Position numbers and translations under genes: made by a program. This document shows, piece after piece, positions 27,349 through 35,980 of a DNA stretch of 64,000 nucleotides. Position 1 is the stretch's first letter. Each line of letters starts with the position of its first letter. The notes beneath the pieces were generated by a model. That model was given only the letters and a program-made list of their open reading frames with translations. It was not told the origin of the DNA and ran no database searches. The stretch spans positions 78,706-142,705 of the forward strand of contig NZ_VSTH01000103.1 of NCBI RefSeq assembly GCF_008123965.1. The letters are read 5' to 3'. This stretch comes from Bradyrhizobium hipponense. Its GTDB lineage: Bacteria; Pseudomonadota; Alphaproteobacteria; Rhizobiales; Xanthobacteraceae.

Positions 27349-28781
27349 GGCGTCTTCGCCGTATCAAGATTCTCGCGACCCTGGGACCCGCCTCTTCAGA
27401 TCTCGCGATGATCCGCCGCCTGTTCGAGGCCGGCGCCGACCTCTTCCGCATCAACATGAGCCATACCCCGCATGACAAGATGCGGGAGCTGGTCGCCACG
27501 ATCCGCAATGTCGAGAGCAGCTACGGGCGGCCGATCGGCATCCTGGTCGATCTCCAGGGACCGAAGCTCCGTCTTGGCTCATTCGTCGAGGGCGCGGTCC
27601 AGCTCCAGAACGGCCAGATCTTCACCCTCGATTCCGACAAGACGCCGGGCGACACCACGCGTGTCCATCTCCCGCATCCGGAAATCCTTGCCGCGCTGCG
27701 GCCGGGCCATGCGCTGCTGCTCGACGACGGCAAGGTGCGGCTGATCGCGGAGGAGACCACCAAGGAGCGCGCGGTGACCCGCGTCGTGGTCGGCGGCAGG
27801 ATGTCCGACCGCAAGGGCGTCAGCCTGCCCGACACGGATTTGCCGGTCTCGGCGATGACGCCGAAGGACCGCGCCGACCTTGAGGCGGCGCTGGTCACCG
27901 GCGTCGACTGGATCGCGCTCTCCTTCGTACAGCGCGCCGACGACGTCACCGAGGCCAAGAAGATGATCCGCGGCCGCGCCGCCGTGATGGCCAAGATCGA
28001 GAAGCCGCAGGCGATCGACCGCCTCGCCGAGATCATCGAGGCCTCCGACGCGCTGATGGTGGCGCGCGGCGACCTCGGCGTCGAGCTGCCGCTGGAACGC
28101 GTGCCGAGCCTTCAGAAGCAGATGACGCGGATGGCACGGCGCGCCGGCAAGCCGGTGGTGATCGCAACGCAAATGCTGGAATCGATGATCCAGTCGCCAG
28201 TGCCGACCCGCGCCGAGGTCTCCGACGTCGCCACCGCCGTCTATGAAGGCGCCGATGCCATCATGCTGTCGGCGGAATCTGCAGCTGGCAAATTCCCGGT
28301 CGAGGCGGTCTCGACCATGAACCGTATCGGCGAGGAGATCGAGCGCGACCCGACCTATCGTTCCGTGCTCACCGCGCAGCGGCCCGCGCCGGAATCCACT
28401 GCCGGCGACGCCATCGCGGACGCCGCGCGGCAGATCGCCGAGACGCTCGACCTGCCGGCCCTGATCTGCTGGACCAGCTCGGGCTCGACCGCGACGCGGG
28501 TGGCACGCGAGCGGCCGAAGCCGCCGATCGTGGCGATTACGCCGAACATCGCGGCCGGACGCCGGCTCGCGGTGGTGTGGGGCGTGCATTGCGTGGTAGC
28601 CGAAGACGCGCGCGATCAGGACGACATGGTGAGCCGTGCCGGCCAGATCGCGTTCCGTGACGGCTTTGTCCGCGCCGGTCAGCGCGTGATCATCGTCGCC
28701 GGCGTGCCGCTCGGCATCCCCGGCACCACCAACATGGTCCGCATCGCCTCCGTCGGTCCCGAGGGCGAGGCCAATATCTAA
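27345..28781 (+). CDS. pyk: Pyruvate kinase
   Basis: 478 residues, complete. Catalyses phosphoenolpyruvate plus ADP to pyruvate plus ATP. The active-site signature VMAKIEKPQAIDRLAEIIE contains the catalytic Lys, and the N-terminal RIKILATLGPASSD, FRINMSHTPHD and GARGDLGVE-type (VARGDLGVELPLE) motifs are intact. The C-terminal regulatory domain is present. Start overlaps the DUF1036 stop. Confidence 0.97.
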   Translation: MRRLRRIKILATLGPASSDLAMIRRLFEAGADLFRINMSHTPHDKMRELVATIRNVESSYGRPIGILVDLQGPKLRLGSFVEGAVQLQNGQIFTLDSDKTPGDTTRVHLPHPEILAALRPGHALLLDDGKVRLIAEETTKERAVTRVVVGGRMSDRKGVSLPDTDLPVSAMTPKDRADLEAALVTGVDWIALSFVQRADDVTEAKKMIRGRAAVMAKIEKPQAIDRLAEIIEASDALMVARGDLGVELPLERVPSLQKQMTRMARRAGKPVVIATQMLESMIQSPVPTRAEVSDVATAVYEGADAIMLSAESAAGKFPVEAVSTMNRIGEEIERDPTYRSVLTAQRPAPESTAGDAIADAARQIAETLDLPALICWTSSGSTATRVARERPKPPIVAITPNIAAGRRLAVVWGVHCVVAEDARDQDDMVSRAGQIAFRDGFVRAGQRVIIVAGVPLGIPGTTNMVRIASVGPEGEANI

Positions 28782-28940
28782 TCGATGCGTCATTCCGGAC
28801 GCGCACGACAAAAAAGCGCGAAAACAACCCCATGCACGGTAGCCGGCCATTCCGGCGAGCGTGCTGCTGTATCCTGAAAACGGACGCTCCGGCAACACCC
28901 TGAGCGGATTGAGGCCTCCGCCTCGGTCGCGCAGCGATTT

Positions 28941-29621
28941 TTACGCCCCGACCAGCGCTTTCGCAGTCGGCAGCAGCGTCTGCTGCACCACCAGGCCGCG
29001 GGCGCGGGCATCCATGACGCCGACGGCGCGCAGCGCGAGCAGCGTCACGGTCTGCACGGCGTCGCGCATCTTAGCGGAATCATCGAGATTGTCGGGCGCG
29101 AGCGGTCCGACCAGTGCCTCGTGCAGCGCGCCGAGCAGCGCGGTGGCGGCGAGCGCAGTGTCCTGCGCCGGCAAATGACCGGCGCGCACGGCAGCGTCGA
29201 TCCTCGCTGCGATCTCGCCGGCGATTTCGCGGCGGCTGGCGAGGCGCGAGGCGCTGACATCGACATCGACCGGCTCGGCCAGGATGCCCCAAGCCAGCCT
29301 GCGCTGTGACAGGGTGTGGACCGCAACCGTGGTCACGGCAGCCGCCAGTGCCGAGGATGGGCCGGGCGCGGCATCGGCCGCCCGCCGGATCGCCGCGAGC
29401 TCGTCGCGCGACACCTCGGCAATCAATTCGGAGATCAGTTCGGCCTTGGAGGGGAAGTAGCGGTAGACGGTGCCCGCCGCGACATTGGCCCGGACCGCGA
29501 CCGGCGCGATCTGCACCGCCGCCATCCCGCCTTCCGCCGCAGCCTCGCGCGCCGCCGCGAGGATTGCACTGCGCCGGGCCGCCAGGCGCTTAACCACTTG
29601 ATGCGTCCGCCGATAAACCAT
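28941..29621 (-). CDS. TetR family transcriptional regulator
   Basis: 226 residues from ATG at 29621 (AGGAAG upstream). The helix-turn-helix is at about 15-60: ILAAAREAAAEGGMAAVQIAPVAVRANVAAGTVYRYFPSKAELI. The C-terminal ligand domain is of a TetR type that I cannot assign to a ligand. It is convergent with pyruvate kinase; upstream is the PAP2 remnant in the other direction, with 257 bases between. Confidence 0.88.
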   Translation of the reverse strand: MVYRRTHQVVKRLAARRSAILAAAREAAAEGGMAAVQIAPVAVRANVAAGTVYRYFPSKAELISELIAEVSRDELAAIRRAADAAPGPSSALAAAVTTVAVHTLSQRRLAWGILAEPVDVDVSASRLASRREIAGEIAARIDAAVRAGHLPAQDTALAATALLGALHEALVGPLAPDNLDDSAKMRDAVQTVTLLALRAVGVMDARARGLVVQQTLLPTAKALVGA

Positions 29622-30435
29622 GGCGCGCTTCCTGTCCCACACGCTTGCCGCACGCCCGCGGCCGAACGCTTCGTCACTGCAATAGTCGCAAATCGCCCCG
29701 CAAGGACTGAACAACTATTCAGGGGGGATGACAAGATGAAATGCTTGAAGCGTCACGTCAAAGAGGCGGGATCGCGAACATCTAAGAGTGTATCGAACGG
29801 GTTGGTGAAAAAGCGAGAATGGCCGTTACATCTATTTTAGCGTGTGCCGGCGACTGTACCGTGATATCTCGGTGCAGCATGGTCGATACTGACTCCCAGA
29901 CGGCTTGGCAGCTCTTCCAGCTGAACTGGCTTCCTATCGCGGCCATGGGCAGCCTGCTGGCGCTCGGCCTTCCCATCACGCAGCTGAGTCTCGAGCCGGT
30001 CGCCTACGGCCTGACGCTGGCGACCGCCGCGTTCCTGCTCGCGATCGTCTATTGCCACCGGATGGTTAAGGGCGAGCTTGCGGATCCAAAGCTCGTGTTT
30101 TCGCTCGGCACGATCGGACAGGTCATCCTCACCTGCGCCATCGTCGGACCGCTCAGCTACGTCGCGAGCAAGCTGAACTGGCCGCTGCAGGACCAGGCGC
30201 TGCTCGCGATCGCGCACTACATCATTGACATTGTCGGCGGCATCGCAGTCGCCGCGGCGTCGATCTGGGCCGCGAAATTCTATCTCGAATGGATCGGCCG
30301 CCCCTCGCGGACTGCCAACGCAGCCGCTCTATCGCCGGTCCGGCGGACCACTCTCGCAGAAGAACAAGCGCGTGACTGCCGCCCCCTTTTGCCGACGGCA
30401 ACGGCCGTCCTTCCCTGCAATCGCCCGCCAAAAAG

Positions 30436-30466
30436 AAAAGAGCCCCGTCAAGGACGGGGCTCTTTT
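30436..30466. terminator. Bidirectional Rho-independent terminator downstream of flp
   Basis: AAAAGAGCCCCGTC and GACGGGGCTCTTTT form a perfect 14-bp stem with the loop AAG. It ends in T runs on both strands, so it terminates flp on the minus strand and reading from the PAP2 remnant on the plus strand. Confidence 0.88.
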
Positions 30467-30487
30467 GGATTCCTGGTTCGTCAGCTC

Positions 30488-30652
30488 TTACTTGAGACTG
30501 GACGAGATCGAGGTGAACTTGGCGTTCATCGTGGTGCCGAGGTTGTTGACGACGGTGATGATCGCCAGCGCGATGCCGGCGGCGATCAGTCCGTATTCAA
30601 TGGCGGTGGCGCCGGATTCATCATTCATGAAACGCGAAACGAGGTTCTTCAT
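30488..30652 (-). CDS. flp: Flp-family type IVb pilin
   Basis: 54 residues, below the usual size cut-off. N-terminal basic leader, then DESGATAIEYGLIAAGIALAI, the hallmark of Flp/Fap pilins: prepilin peptidase would cut after the Gly in SG|ATAIEYGLIA, leaving the conserved Glu at position +5 and a hydrophobic helix. GGGAG lies six bases before the ATG and a strong terminator follows. No tad/cpa assembly genes are near, so this is an orphan pilin that would rely on a tad locus elsewhere. Confidence 0.92.
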   Translation of the reverse strand: MKNLVSRFMNDESGATAIEYGLIAAGIALAIITVVNNLGTTMNAKFTSISSSLK

Positions 30653-30754
30653 AGACTGCTCCCAAAAAAACTACACGAGGCTACAACTGGTCTGGTCTCT
30701 TCGGCTTCCCAGCGCCGTCCGACCATGCGTTGAACGTACGGGCAAAGAATTTCG

Positions 30755-30775
30755 CCGCAGTTAATTCGACTGCGG
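30755..30775. promoter_or_regulatory. Inverted repeat upstream of flp
   Basis: CCGCAGT and ACTGCGG form a 7-bp inverted repeat with a seven-base spacer, about 100 bases before the flp start. It may be an operator or an RNA hairpin. No regulator can be named. Confidence 0.3.
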
Positions 30776-30956
30776 AAACCCGGAGCGGTTTGCGTGTATT
30801 CTGCGATGGTAAACCGAAATTGAAAACAAACCGTTAAATCGTTGATATCCGCAGCAACACCGACCTCTGGTGATTTACTCGAAGTTATGACCGCGCGTGG
30901 TCCAATGCCGCCCGCTCGGCCCACCCCGACAAGAACAAACAGGACGACGAGGCGGC

Positions 30957-32447
30957 ATGTCCCTTTCCTTTGCCAGCAGCATCGCGGTGCAGAGCCGCGC
31001 GCGAGCGCTGGTGCCGCTGTGCGTCGGTGCGGCCACCTACCTCTTCTTCGTTTATGTCGGCGACACGCTGCTGATGGATTCCGATTCATTCTGGCAGATC
31101 AAGATCGGGCAATGGATCCTCGATCATCGTGCCATGCCCTACACCGACTTCTATTCCTTCACGCGGCCGGGGGCACCATGGATCTCGACGTCATGGCTGT
31201 CGCAGGTGCTGTTCGCCTTCTCCTATGCGCAATGGGACTGGGCCGGACCGGTGATCCTCACCGCAACCGCGATCGCGCTGACGGCCGCCATGTTCGTCTA
31301 TCTGCTCGATGCACAGCTCGAGATTCCGCGGTCGGTGCTGTTTGCAATGCTGGCACTGCTGCTGTCGCTGCATCATATCCTGGCGCGACCGCATATCCTG
31401 GCCCTGCCTGTCATGATGGCATGGGTAGGCCTGCTGATGGCGGCTGCCGACCGCAGAAGCGGGCCGTCCTGGACATGGCTGCCGCTGATGGCACTCTGGG
31501 CGAACCTGCATGGCGGCTTCGTGCTCGGTCTCGCGCTGATCGGCCCGATCTCGCTTGAGGCGGTCGAGCATGCCGAGAAGGGACAACGGCTTCGGCTGTT
31601 CATGCGCTGGGTGCTGTTCGGCGTCGGTGCACTGATCGCGAGTTGCTGCACGCCTTACGGCTGGCGGACGCCGATGGGCGCGACCAACATCCTCAGCCTC
31701 GGCGAGCTGCTGTCGCTGATCTTCGAATGGATGCCGGCGAACTTCACGACGTTCACCCCATTCGAAGGCGCGCTGCTCGGCCTGATCGCGCTCGGCTACT
31801 ATCGCGGCCTCGTGCTCTCGGCGCCCCGGATCTTCCTTATCCTATTCCTGACCTGGAGCGCGCTGACCCATGTCAGGAGCATCGAAGCCTTTGCATTCCT
31901 GGTACCGCTGGTGCTGGCGAAGCCGCTTGGCCAGATGTCCGCGCGCCCGGCGCGGGACCCAGCCGGGACCGATGGCTGGCCGGCCCGCTATGTGACCACG
32001 CTTGGCGCGCTGATGATCGTGGCGGCGGCCTGGACCTCGACGTCGATCTATATGGGGCAGCACCGCTTCACCTTCACGATGGTGCAGACACCCGTTGCGG
32101 CGGTCGACCTGCTCCATCAGCGCAAGGCGCAGCGCATCTTCAACGCCTATCAGTTCGGCGGCTATCTGATCTCGCGCGATATCCCGGTCTTCGCTGACGG
32201 CCGTGCCGAGCTCTATGGCGAAAAGTTCGTCATGGACTTCTTCAAGGCGACGGAGGGGAAACAGCCTGAGCTGCTTCCGCGCCTGCTCGATAAGTACAAG
32301 ATCGACGCGACGCTCCTAGTTGCTTCTGCTCCTGGTCCCCAGATCCTCGATCATCTCAAGGGCTGGAAGCGGATCTACACGGATGACATCGCAGTGATCC
32401 ATGTACGAGACCCTGCGGACAGCGCGACCGCGACGCCTTCGAAGTGA
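30957..32447 (+). CDS. Polytopic membrane protein, GT-C-like (paralogue of 35981-37423)
   Basis: 496 residues from the ATG at 30957 (GAGGCGG upstream), about ten transmembrane segments. The first loop carries MDSDSFWQIKIGQWIL and PWISTSWLSQVLF, with a cluster of Asp, Trp and His residues as seen in the first periplasmic loop of GT-C sugar or lipid-linked glycosyltransferases. The C-terminal soluble part has FGGYLISRDIPVFADGRAELYG. Both blocks recur in the convergent gene at 35981-37423. I do not recognise a named family. Context (GT2, methyltransferase) suggests envelope glycan or lipid modification. Confidence 0.75.
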   Translation: MSLSFASSIAVQSRARALVPLCVGAATYLFFVYVGDTLLMDSDSFWQIKIGQWILDHRAMPYTDFYSFTRPGAPWISTSWLSQVLFAFSYAQWDWAGPVILTATAIALTAAMFVYLLDAQLEIPRSVLFAMLALLLSLHHILARPHILALPVMMAWVGLLMAAADRRSGPSWTWLPLMALWANLHGGFVLGLALIGPISLEAVEHAEKGQRLRLFMRWVLFGVGALIASCCTPYGWRTPMGATNILSLGELLSLIFEWMPANFTTFTPFEGALLGLIALGYYRGLVLSAPRIFLILFLTWSALTHVRSIEAFAFLVPLVLAKPLGQMSARPARDPAGTDGWPARYVTTLGALMIVAAAWTSTSIYMGQHRFTFTMVQTPVAAVDLLHQRKAQRIFNAYQFGGYLISRDIPVFADGRAELYGEKFVMDFFKATEGKQPELLPRLLDKYKIDATLLVASAPGPQILDHLKGWKRIYTDDIAVIHVRDPADSATATPSK

Positions 32448-32548
32448 GAACCTACTTCAGGGCGTGTACTCGTAACCTGAGACGTCCTTCCAAATGTGAA
32501 GCAGACTTGACGTGGCACACCGCGCTCAAACCTCAGGGGCCCCATGAC

Positions 32549-34111
32549 ATGGTTCCTTCCGACAGGCCGACCTTGACGATCCCGGCTCGTCTCGGCTCGG
32601 ACCGATCCGTGGCGATCGCCGTTTTTGCAATGCTGGCAGCCCTCTCGTTTCTTCCGGTGCTGCTGACCCCCATACCCGCGATGGTCGATTATCCCAATCA
32701 CCTCGCCCGCATGTATATTCTGAGCCAGAACGGCACCCCCGATGCCAATCCGCATTACGAGGTGGCCTGGGCATTCTATCCCAACCTTGGAATGGACCTG
32801 CTGGTCCCGCAGATGGCACGGCTGATGAGCGTCGAGAACGCGACACGGCTGTTTCTGCTGCTGAGCCAAATGCTGATCGTCGCCGGCGCGCTTCTGCTCG
32901 AATGGGCCCGGAAGGGACGGGTCCATCTCGCCGGCTTCGCTGCGCTCGCTTTCCTCTACTGTCTGCCGTTCAGCTGGGGCTTCGTGAATTTCGAGTTCGG
33001 CCTGGGCCTCGCTCTCTGGGGCATCGCCGTCTATCTGATGCTCGCAGAAGGCCCATGGCCGCTGCGTTTCGTCGCCAACGTGATCTTCGTCGCTGCGCTG
33101 TATGTGGCGCATTTCTTTTCGCTCGGCATCTACGGCGCGACGCTCGGCCTCTACGAGCTTTGGCGCCTCCGCGACAAGCGAATAGCGTATCGCGTCGCGG
33201 CCGCGCGGCTTGGCGCGTTGGCCATACCGGCGCTTGCCCTGTTTGGGATCATGCATATGGCCTCGGGCTCGATCGGAAGCGAAGGAACGAGCTGGTTCCT
33301 CGGGTTCAAGCCGATCTGGCCGCTCCGCATCATGAACGGCTACAATCTGACGACAGCGGCAGCGACCGGTCTGGCGCTCGCCATCTCGCTGCTTTTCGCC
33401 ACAAAACGCGGCGTCCTCAAGCTCGAGCCAGCCGGGATTTGGCTCGCGATCGCTTTTGCGCTCCTGTACGCGGTCATTCCTTCGAAGCTGTTCGGAACCT
33501 CGTTTGTCGACCTTCGTGTGATTCCCGCCGCGGCCCTGATCCTGCCCGCCTTCTGCTCGCTGTCGCTGCCCGGCCGGGCGTGGAGAATGGCTGCGCTCGC
33601 TGGGATCAGCGGCATCATATTGATCAATCTCGCTGTCGTCCTCGCGGTGTGGCTGCCTTACCGTGCCGATTATGCGGCTATCGTCGGGTCGTTCCACAAG
33701 CTCGATCGCGGTTCGCGCGTCCTGGTTGGCAGCACGGGCGACAATGGAGACCCGCCCTTCGCCGACCTCACCTCGTATCCAATGTATTATGCGCCGACGC
33801 TGGCCGTGCACTATGCCAACGCGTTCGTGCCCAATCTATTCACGGAAGCGGGCAAGCAGCCGGTGCGGGCACGCGAGGCCGTGCGTCGTCTTGCCATTCC
33901 CTACGGAGGGCCAGTGCCGTCAGGCCTGCTTGCCGCGATTGCGGCAGGCCAGCCGGCGGCGGACGTTCCCCCATTTGTCCGCACATGGTACCGCGATTAC
34001 GACTACCTCTATGTGCTTGGACCGCCGGCCGCGAACCCGCTGCCGGATCTGCTGGAGGTGTTGGACGTCTCAGAGCGATTTGTTCTCTACAAGATCCGCC
34101 GCCGGTCCTAG
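32549..34111 (+). CDS. Polytopic membrane protein of unknown function
   Basis: 520 residues with about eleven hydrophobic segments and a C-terminal soluble part (from about 390). The first loop has AMVDYPNHLARMYIL, again an acidic plus His arrangement at the outer face, as in GT-C enzymes; the rest shows no motif I can name. The ATG at 32549 has AGGGG about ten bases upstream; an in-frame codon at 32444 overlaps the previous gene and lacks support. It probably shares a transcript with the upstream membrane protein. Confidence 0.72.
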   Translation: MVPSDRPTLTIPARLGSDRSVAIAVFAMLAALSFLPVLLTPIPAMVDYPNHLARMYILSQNGTPDANPHYEVAWAFYPNLGMDLLVPQMARLMSVENATRLFLLLSQMLIVAGALLLEWARKGRVHLAGFAALAFLYCLPFSWGFVNFEFGLGLALWGIAVYLMLAEGPWPLRFVANVIFVAALYVAHFFSLGIYGATLGLYELWRLRDKRIAYRVAAARLGALAIPALALFGIMHMASGSIGSEGTSWFLGFKPIWPLRIMNGYNLTTAAATGLALAISLLFATKRGVLKLEPAGIWLAIAFALLYAVIPSKLFGTSFVDLRVIPAAALILPAFCSLSLPGRAWRMAALAGISGIILINLAVVLAVWLPYRADYAAIVGSFHKLDRGSRVLVGSTGDNGDPPFADLTSYPMYYAPTLAVHYANAFVPNLFTEAGKQPVRAREAVRRLAIPYGGPVPSGLLAAIAAGQPAADVPPFVRTWYRDYDYLYVLGPPAANPLPDLLEVLDVSERFVLYKIRRRS

Positions 34112-34291
34112 ACCGAAGCCGCGGCTGCACAGCCGGGTTAATCGGGCATCACCATCCCCCCGCCGCGCCGGCCTCGGCCCCAACCCGCCGCGGCGTCCCC
34201 AAAGACCTAGACCCTTAACAGTTGTGGCAAGGCCACCTTAACCACCGACGAATTAGACTTCCGCCCCTGCAACCGAGTTGGACTCTTTCGC

Positions 34292-35287
34292 ATGGCGGCC
34301 ACTTCCAGATCGATCCGCTACAGCCTCGTTATCCCCGTGTTCAACGAGGAAGCCGTGTTGCCGGTCCTGTTGCGCCGGCTCGACCTGGTATTGTCCCGGC
34401 TCGACGGGCCGGCAGAAGCGATCTTCGTCGACGACGGCAGCAGCGATTCCAGTTCGATCGTGCTACGGGCGCTCGCCACGCGCGACCCGCGCTTTCGCTA
34501 CATCGGCCTGTCGCGAAATTTCGGCCATCAGGTCGCCATCACCGCCGGCATGGACGCTGCGCAAGGTGACGCGATCATCGTCATGGATGCCGATTTGCAG
34601 GATCCACCCGAAGTGATCGAGGAATTGATCGCAAAATGGCAGGAAGGCAACGACATCGTCCACGCCCGCCGCCTGTCACGCGACGGCGAAAGCCGCTTCA
34701 AACGTGCGACCGCGCATCTGTTCTACCGGCTTCTCGGCAGGGTGTCCTCCGTCGGCATCCCCGCCGATGTCGGCGACTTCCGCCTGATCGATCGCAAGGT
34801 GCTCGACGCACTTCGGCAGATGCCGGAGCAGGATCGCTTCGTACGCGGCATGATCGCCTGGCTCGGCTTCCGGCAGACCGAGGTCGCCTTCCACCGCCTC
34901 GAGCGCGCAGCGGGCGAAACCAAATACCCGCTGTTCAAGATGGTCAGGCTGGCGATGAACGCTGCGCTTGGCTTTTCCGATCTGCCTTTGCGGCTTGCAA
35001 TCTGGTGCGGATTGACGGTCTCCGGACTTGCACTGCTGTACGGCGGCTGGGTGATCCTGTTGTGGTTCGGCAAGGACAGTCATCTCGTGACCGGCTGGTC
35101 CTCGACGATCGTCGTCGTGTCCCTGCTGTGTGGAATCAACATGCTGATGACGGGCATCGTGGGGCTCTATGTCGGCCGCATCCATGCCGAGGTGAAACGC
35201 CGCCCGCTCTACGTGGTGCAAACACGCGCTGGCTTCGATCGCAACGAGACGGCGGCGGCACCCGCGATCCACGCCGTCAACGAGTGA
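34292..35287 (+). CDS. Family 2 glycosyltransferase (DPM1/GtrB-like)
   Basis: 331 residues. GT-A domain 10-230 with YSLVIPVFNEE, the nucleotide-site FVDDGSSD and the metal-site VMDADLQDPPEVIEELI. Two transmembrane helices at about 235-310 (LAIWCGLTVSGLALLYGGWVIL; VVSLLCGINMLMTGIVGLYVGRI) anchor it to the inner membrane. Relatives transfer a sugar from a nucleotide donor to undecaprenyl or dolichyl phosphate, which then feeds GT-C enzymes such as the neighbouring membrane proteins may be. It overlaps the methyltransferase frame by its stop region. Confidence 0.9.
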   Translation: MAATSRSIRYSLVIPVFNEEAVLPVLLRRLDLVLSRLDGPAEAIFVDDGSSDSSSIVLRALATRDPRFRYIGLSRNFGHQVAITAGMDAAQGDAIIVMDADLQDPPEVIEELIAKWQEGNDIVHARRLSRDGESRFKRATAHLFYRLLGRVSSVGIPADVGDFRLIDRKVLDALRQMPEQDRFVRGMIAWLGFRQTEVAFHRLERAAGETKYPLFKMVRLAMNAALGFSDLPLRLAIWCGLTVSGLALLYGGWVILLWFGKDSHLVTGWSSTIVVVSLLCGINMLMTGIVGLYVGRIHAEVKRRPLYVVQTRAGFDRNETAAAPAIHAVNE

Positions 35288-35295
35288 CCCAACGC

Positions 35296-35979
35296 ATGAC
35301 CGAACTCTTCGACGGCTATCACGACAACTACCGTGATGTGGTCCAATCCTCGATCGACTTTTCCGGCCTGCCGCATCATTTCTTCATGCGCGCGAAGGCC
35401 GATCTCCTGCGCGATCTGATCGCGCAGCGGCTGGACACGGAGAGGCCCGAAATGCTGGACGTCGGCTGCGGCGTAGGCAGCCTTCATCCCCTGCTGCACG
35501 GCATGGTCGGACGCTTGAGCGGTATCGACGTTTCGTCGGCCAGCCTGACACAGGCGCGCGCCGACAACGGTGCGGTCGATTACCGCGAATTCGACGGGCG
35601 CACTTTTCCTTTCGACGACGCCAGCTTCGACCTCGTCACGGCCATCTGCGTGATGCACCATATCGTGCCGGCCGAATGGGCGCATTTCATCGCCGAGATG
35701 CGGCGAGTGGCGCGCCCCGGAGGGCTCGTCTGCGTGATCGAGCACAATCCGTACAACCCGCTGACGCGCCTGGCCGTTGCGCGCTGCGAGTTCGACCGGG
35801 ATGCCGTCTTGCTCGGTGCCGGCACAACCCGAAAGTTGATGGCTGCGGGCGGCCTGCGCGAGATCGGCGCGCGGCATTTCCTGCTGCTCCCCTGGGACGC
35901 CAAACCGGCACGGCGCCTCGAACAGGCCCTGAGCGGCGTGTGGCTCGGGGGCCAATACGCCGCCTTCGGTGCGGCTTGA
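35296..35979 (+). CDS. SAM-dependent class I methyltransferase
   Basis: 227 residues. SAM-binding motif I is LDVGCGVGSLHPLLHG (about residue 55), the acidic end of strand 2 is SGIDVSSASL, and motif post-I/II includes FDLVTAICVMHHIVP. The class is Methyltransf_11/25. The ATG at 35296 is used; a GTG at 35284 that overlaps the GT2 stop (GTGA) is an equally likely start and would add four residues. The gene ends one base before the stop of the convergent membrane-protein gene. Substrate unknown, possibly a glycan or lipid intermediate. Confidence 0.87.
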   Translation: MTELFDGYHDNYRDVVQSSIDFSGLPHHFFMRAKADLLRDLIAQRLDTERPEMLDVGCGVGSLHPLLHGMVGRLSGIDVSSASLTQARADNGAVDYREFDGRTFPFDDASFDLVTAICVMHHIVPAEWAHFIAEMRRVARPGGLVCVIEHNPYNPLTRLAVARCEFDRDAVLLGAGTTRKLMAAGGLREIGARHFLLLPWDAKPARRLEQALSGVWLGGQYAAFGAA

Positions 35980-35980
35980 C

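Larger units (their letters stand above)
29879..30733 (+). pseudogene. PAP2-superfamily phosphatase remnant with its catalytic core deleted
   Basis: The first 110 codons (LNWLPIAAMGSLLALGLP... KLNWPLQDQALLAI) are the N-terminal membrane part of a Bradyrhizobium-type PAP2 protein. They run directly into HYIIDIVGGIAVAAASIWAAKFY, which corresponds to the third PAP2 motif and last helix. The first two motifs (KxxxxxxRP and PSGH) and everything between are missing, with the junction near 30206. After about 30330 the frame continues as non-homologous basic sequence through the flp terminator and across the flp gene, so the end is not a natural C terminus. The product is most likely inactive. Confidence 0.6.
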
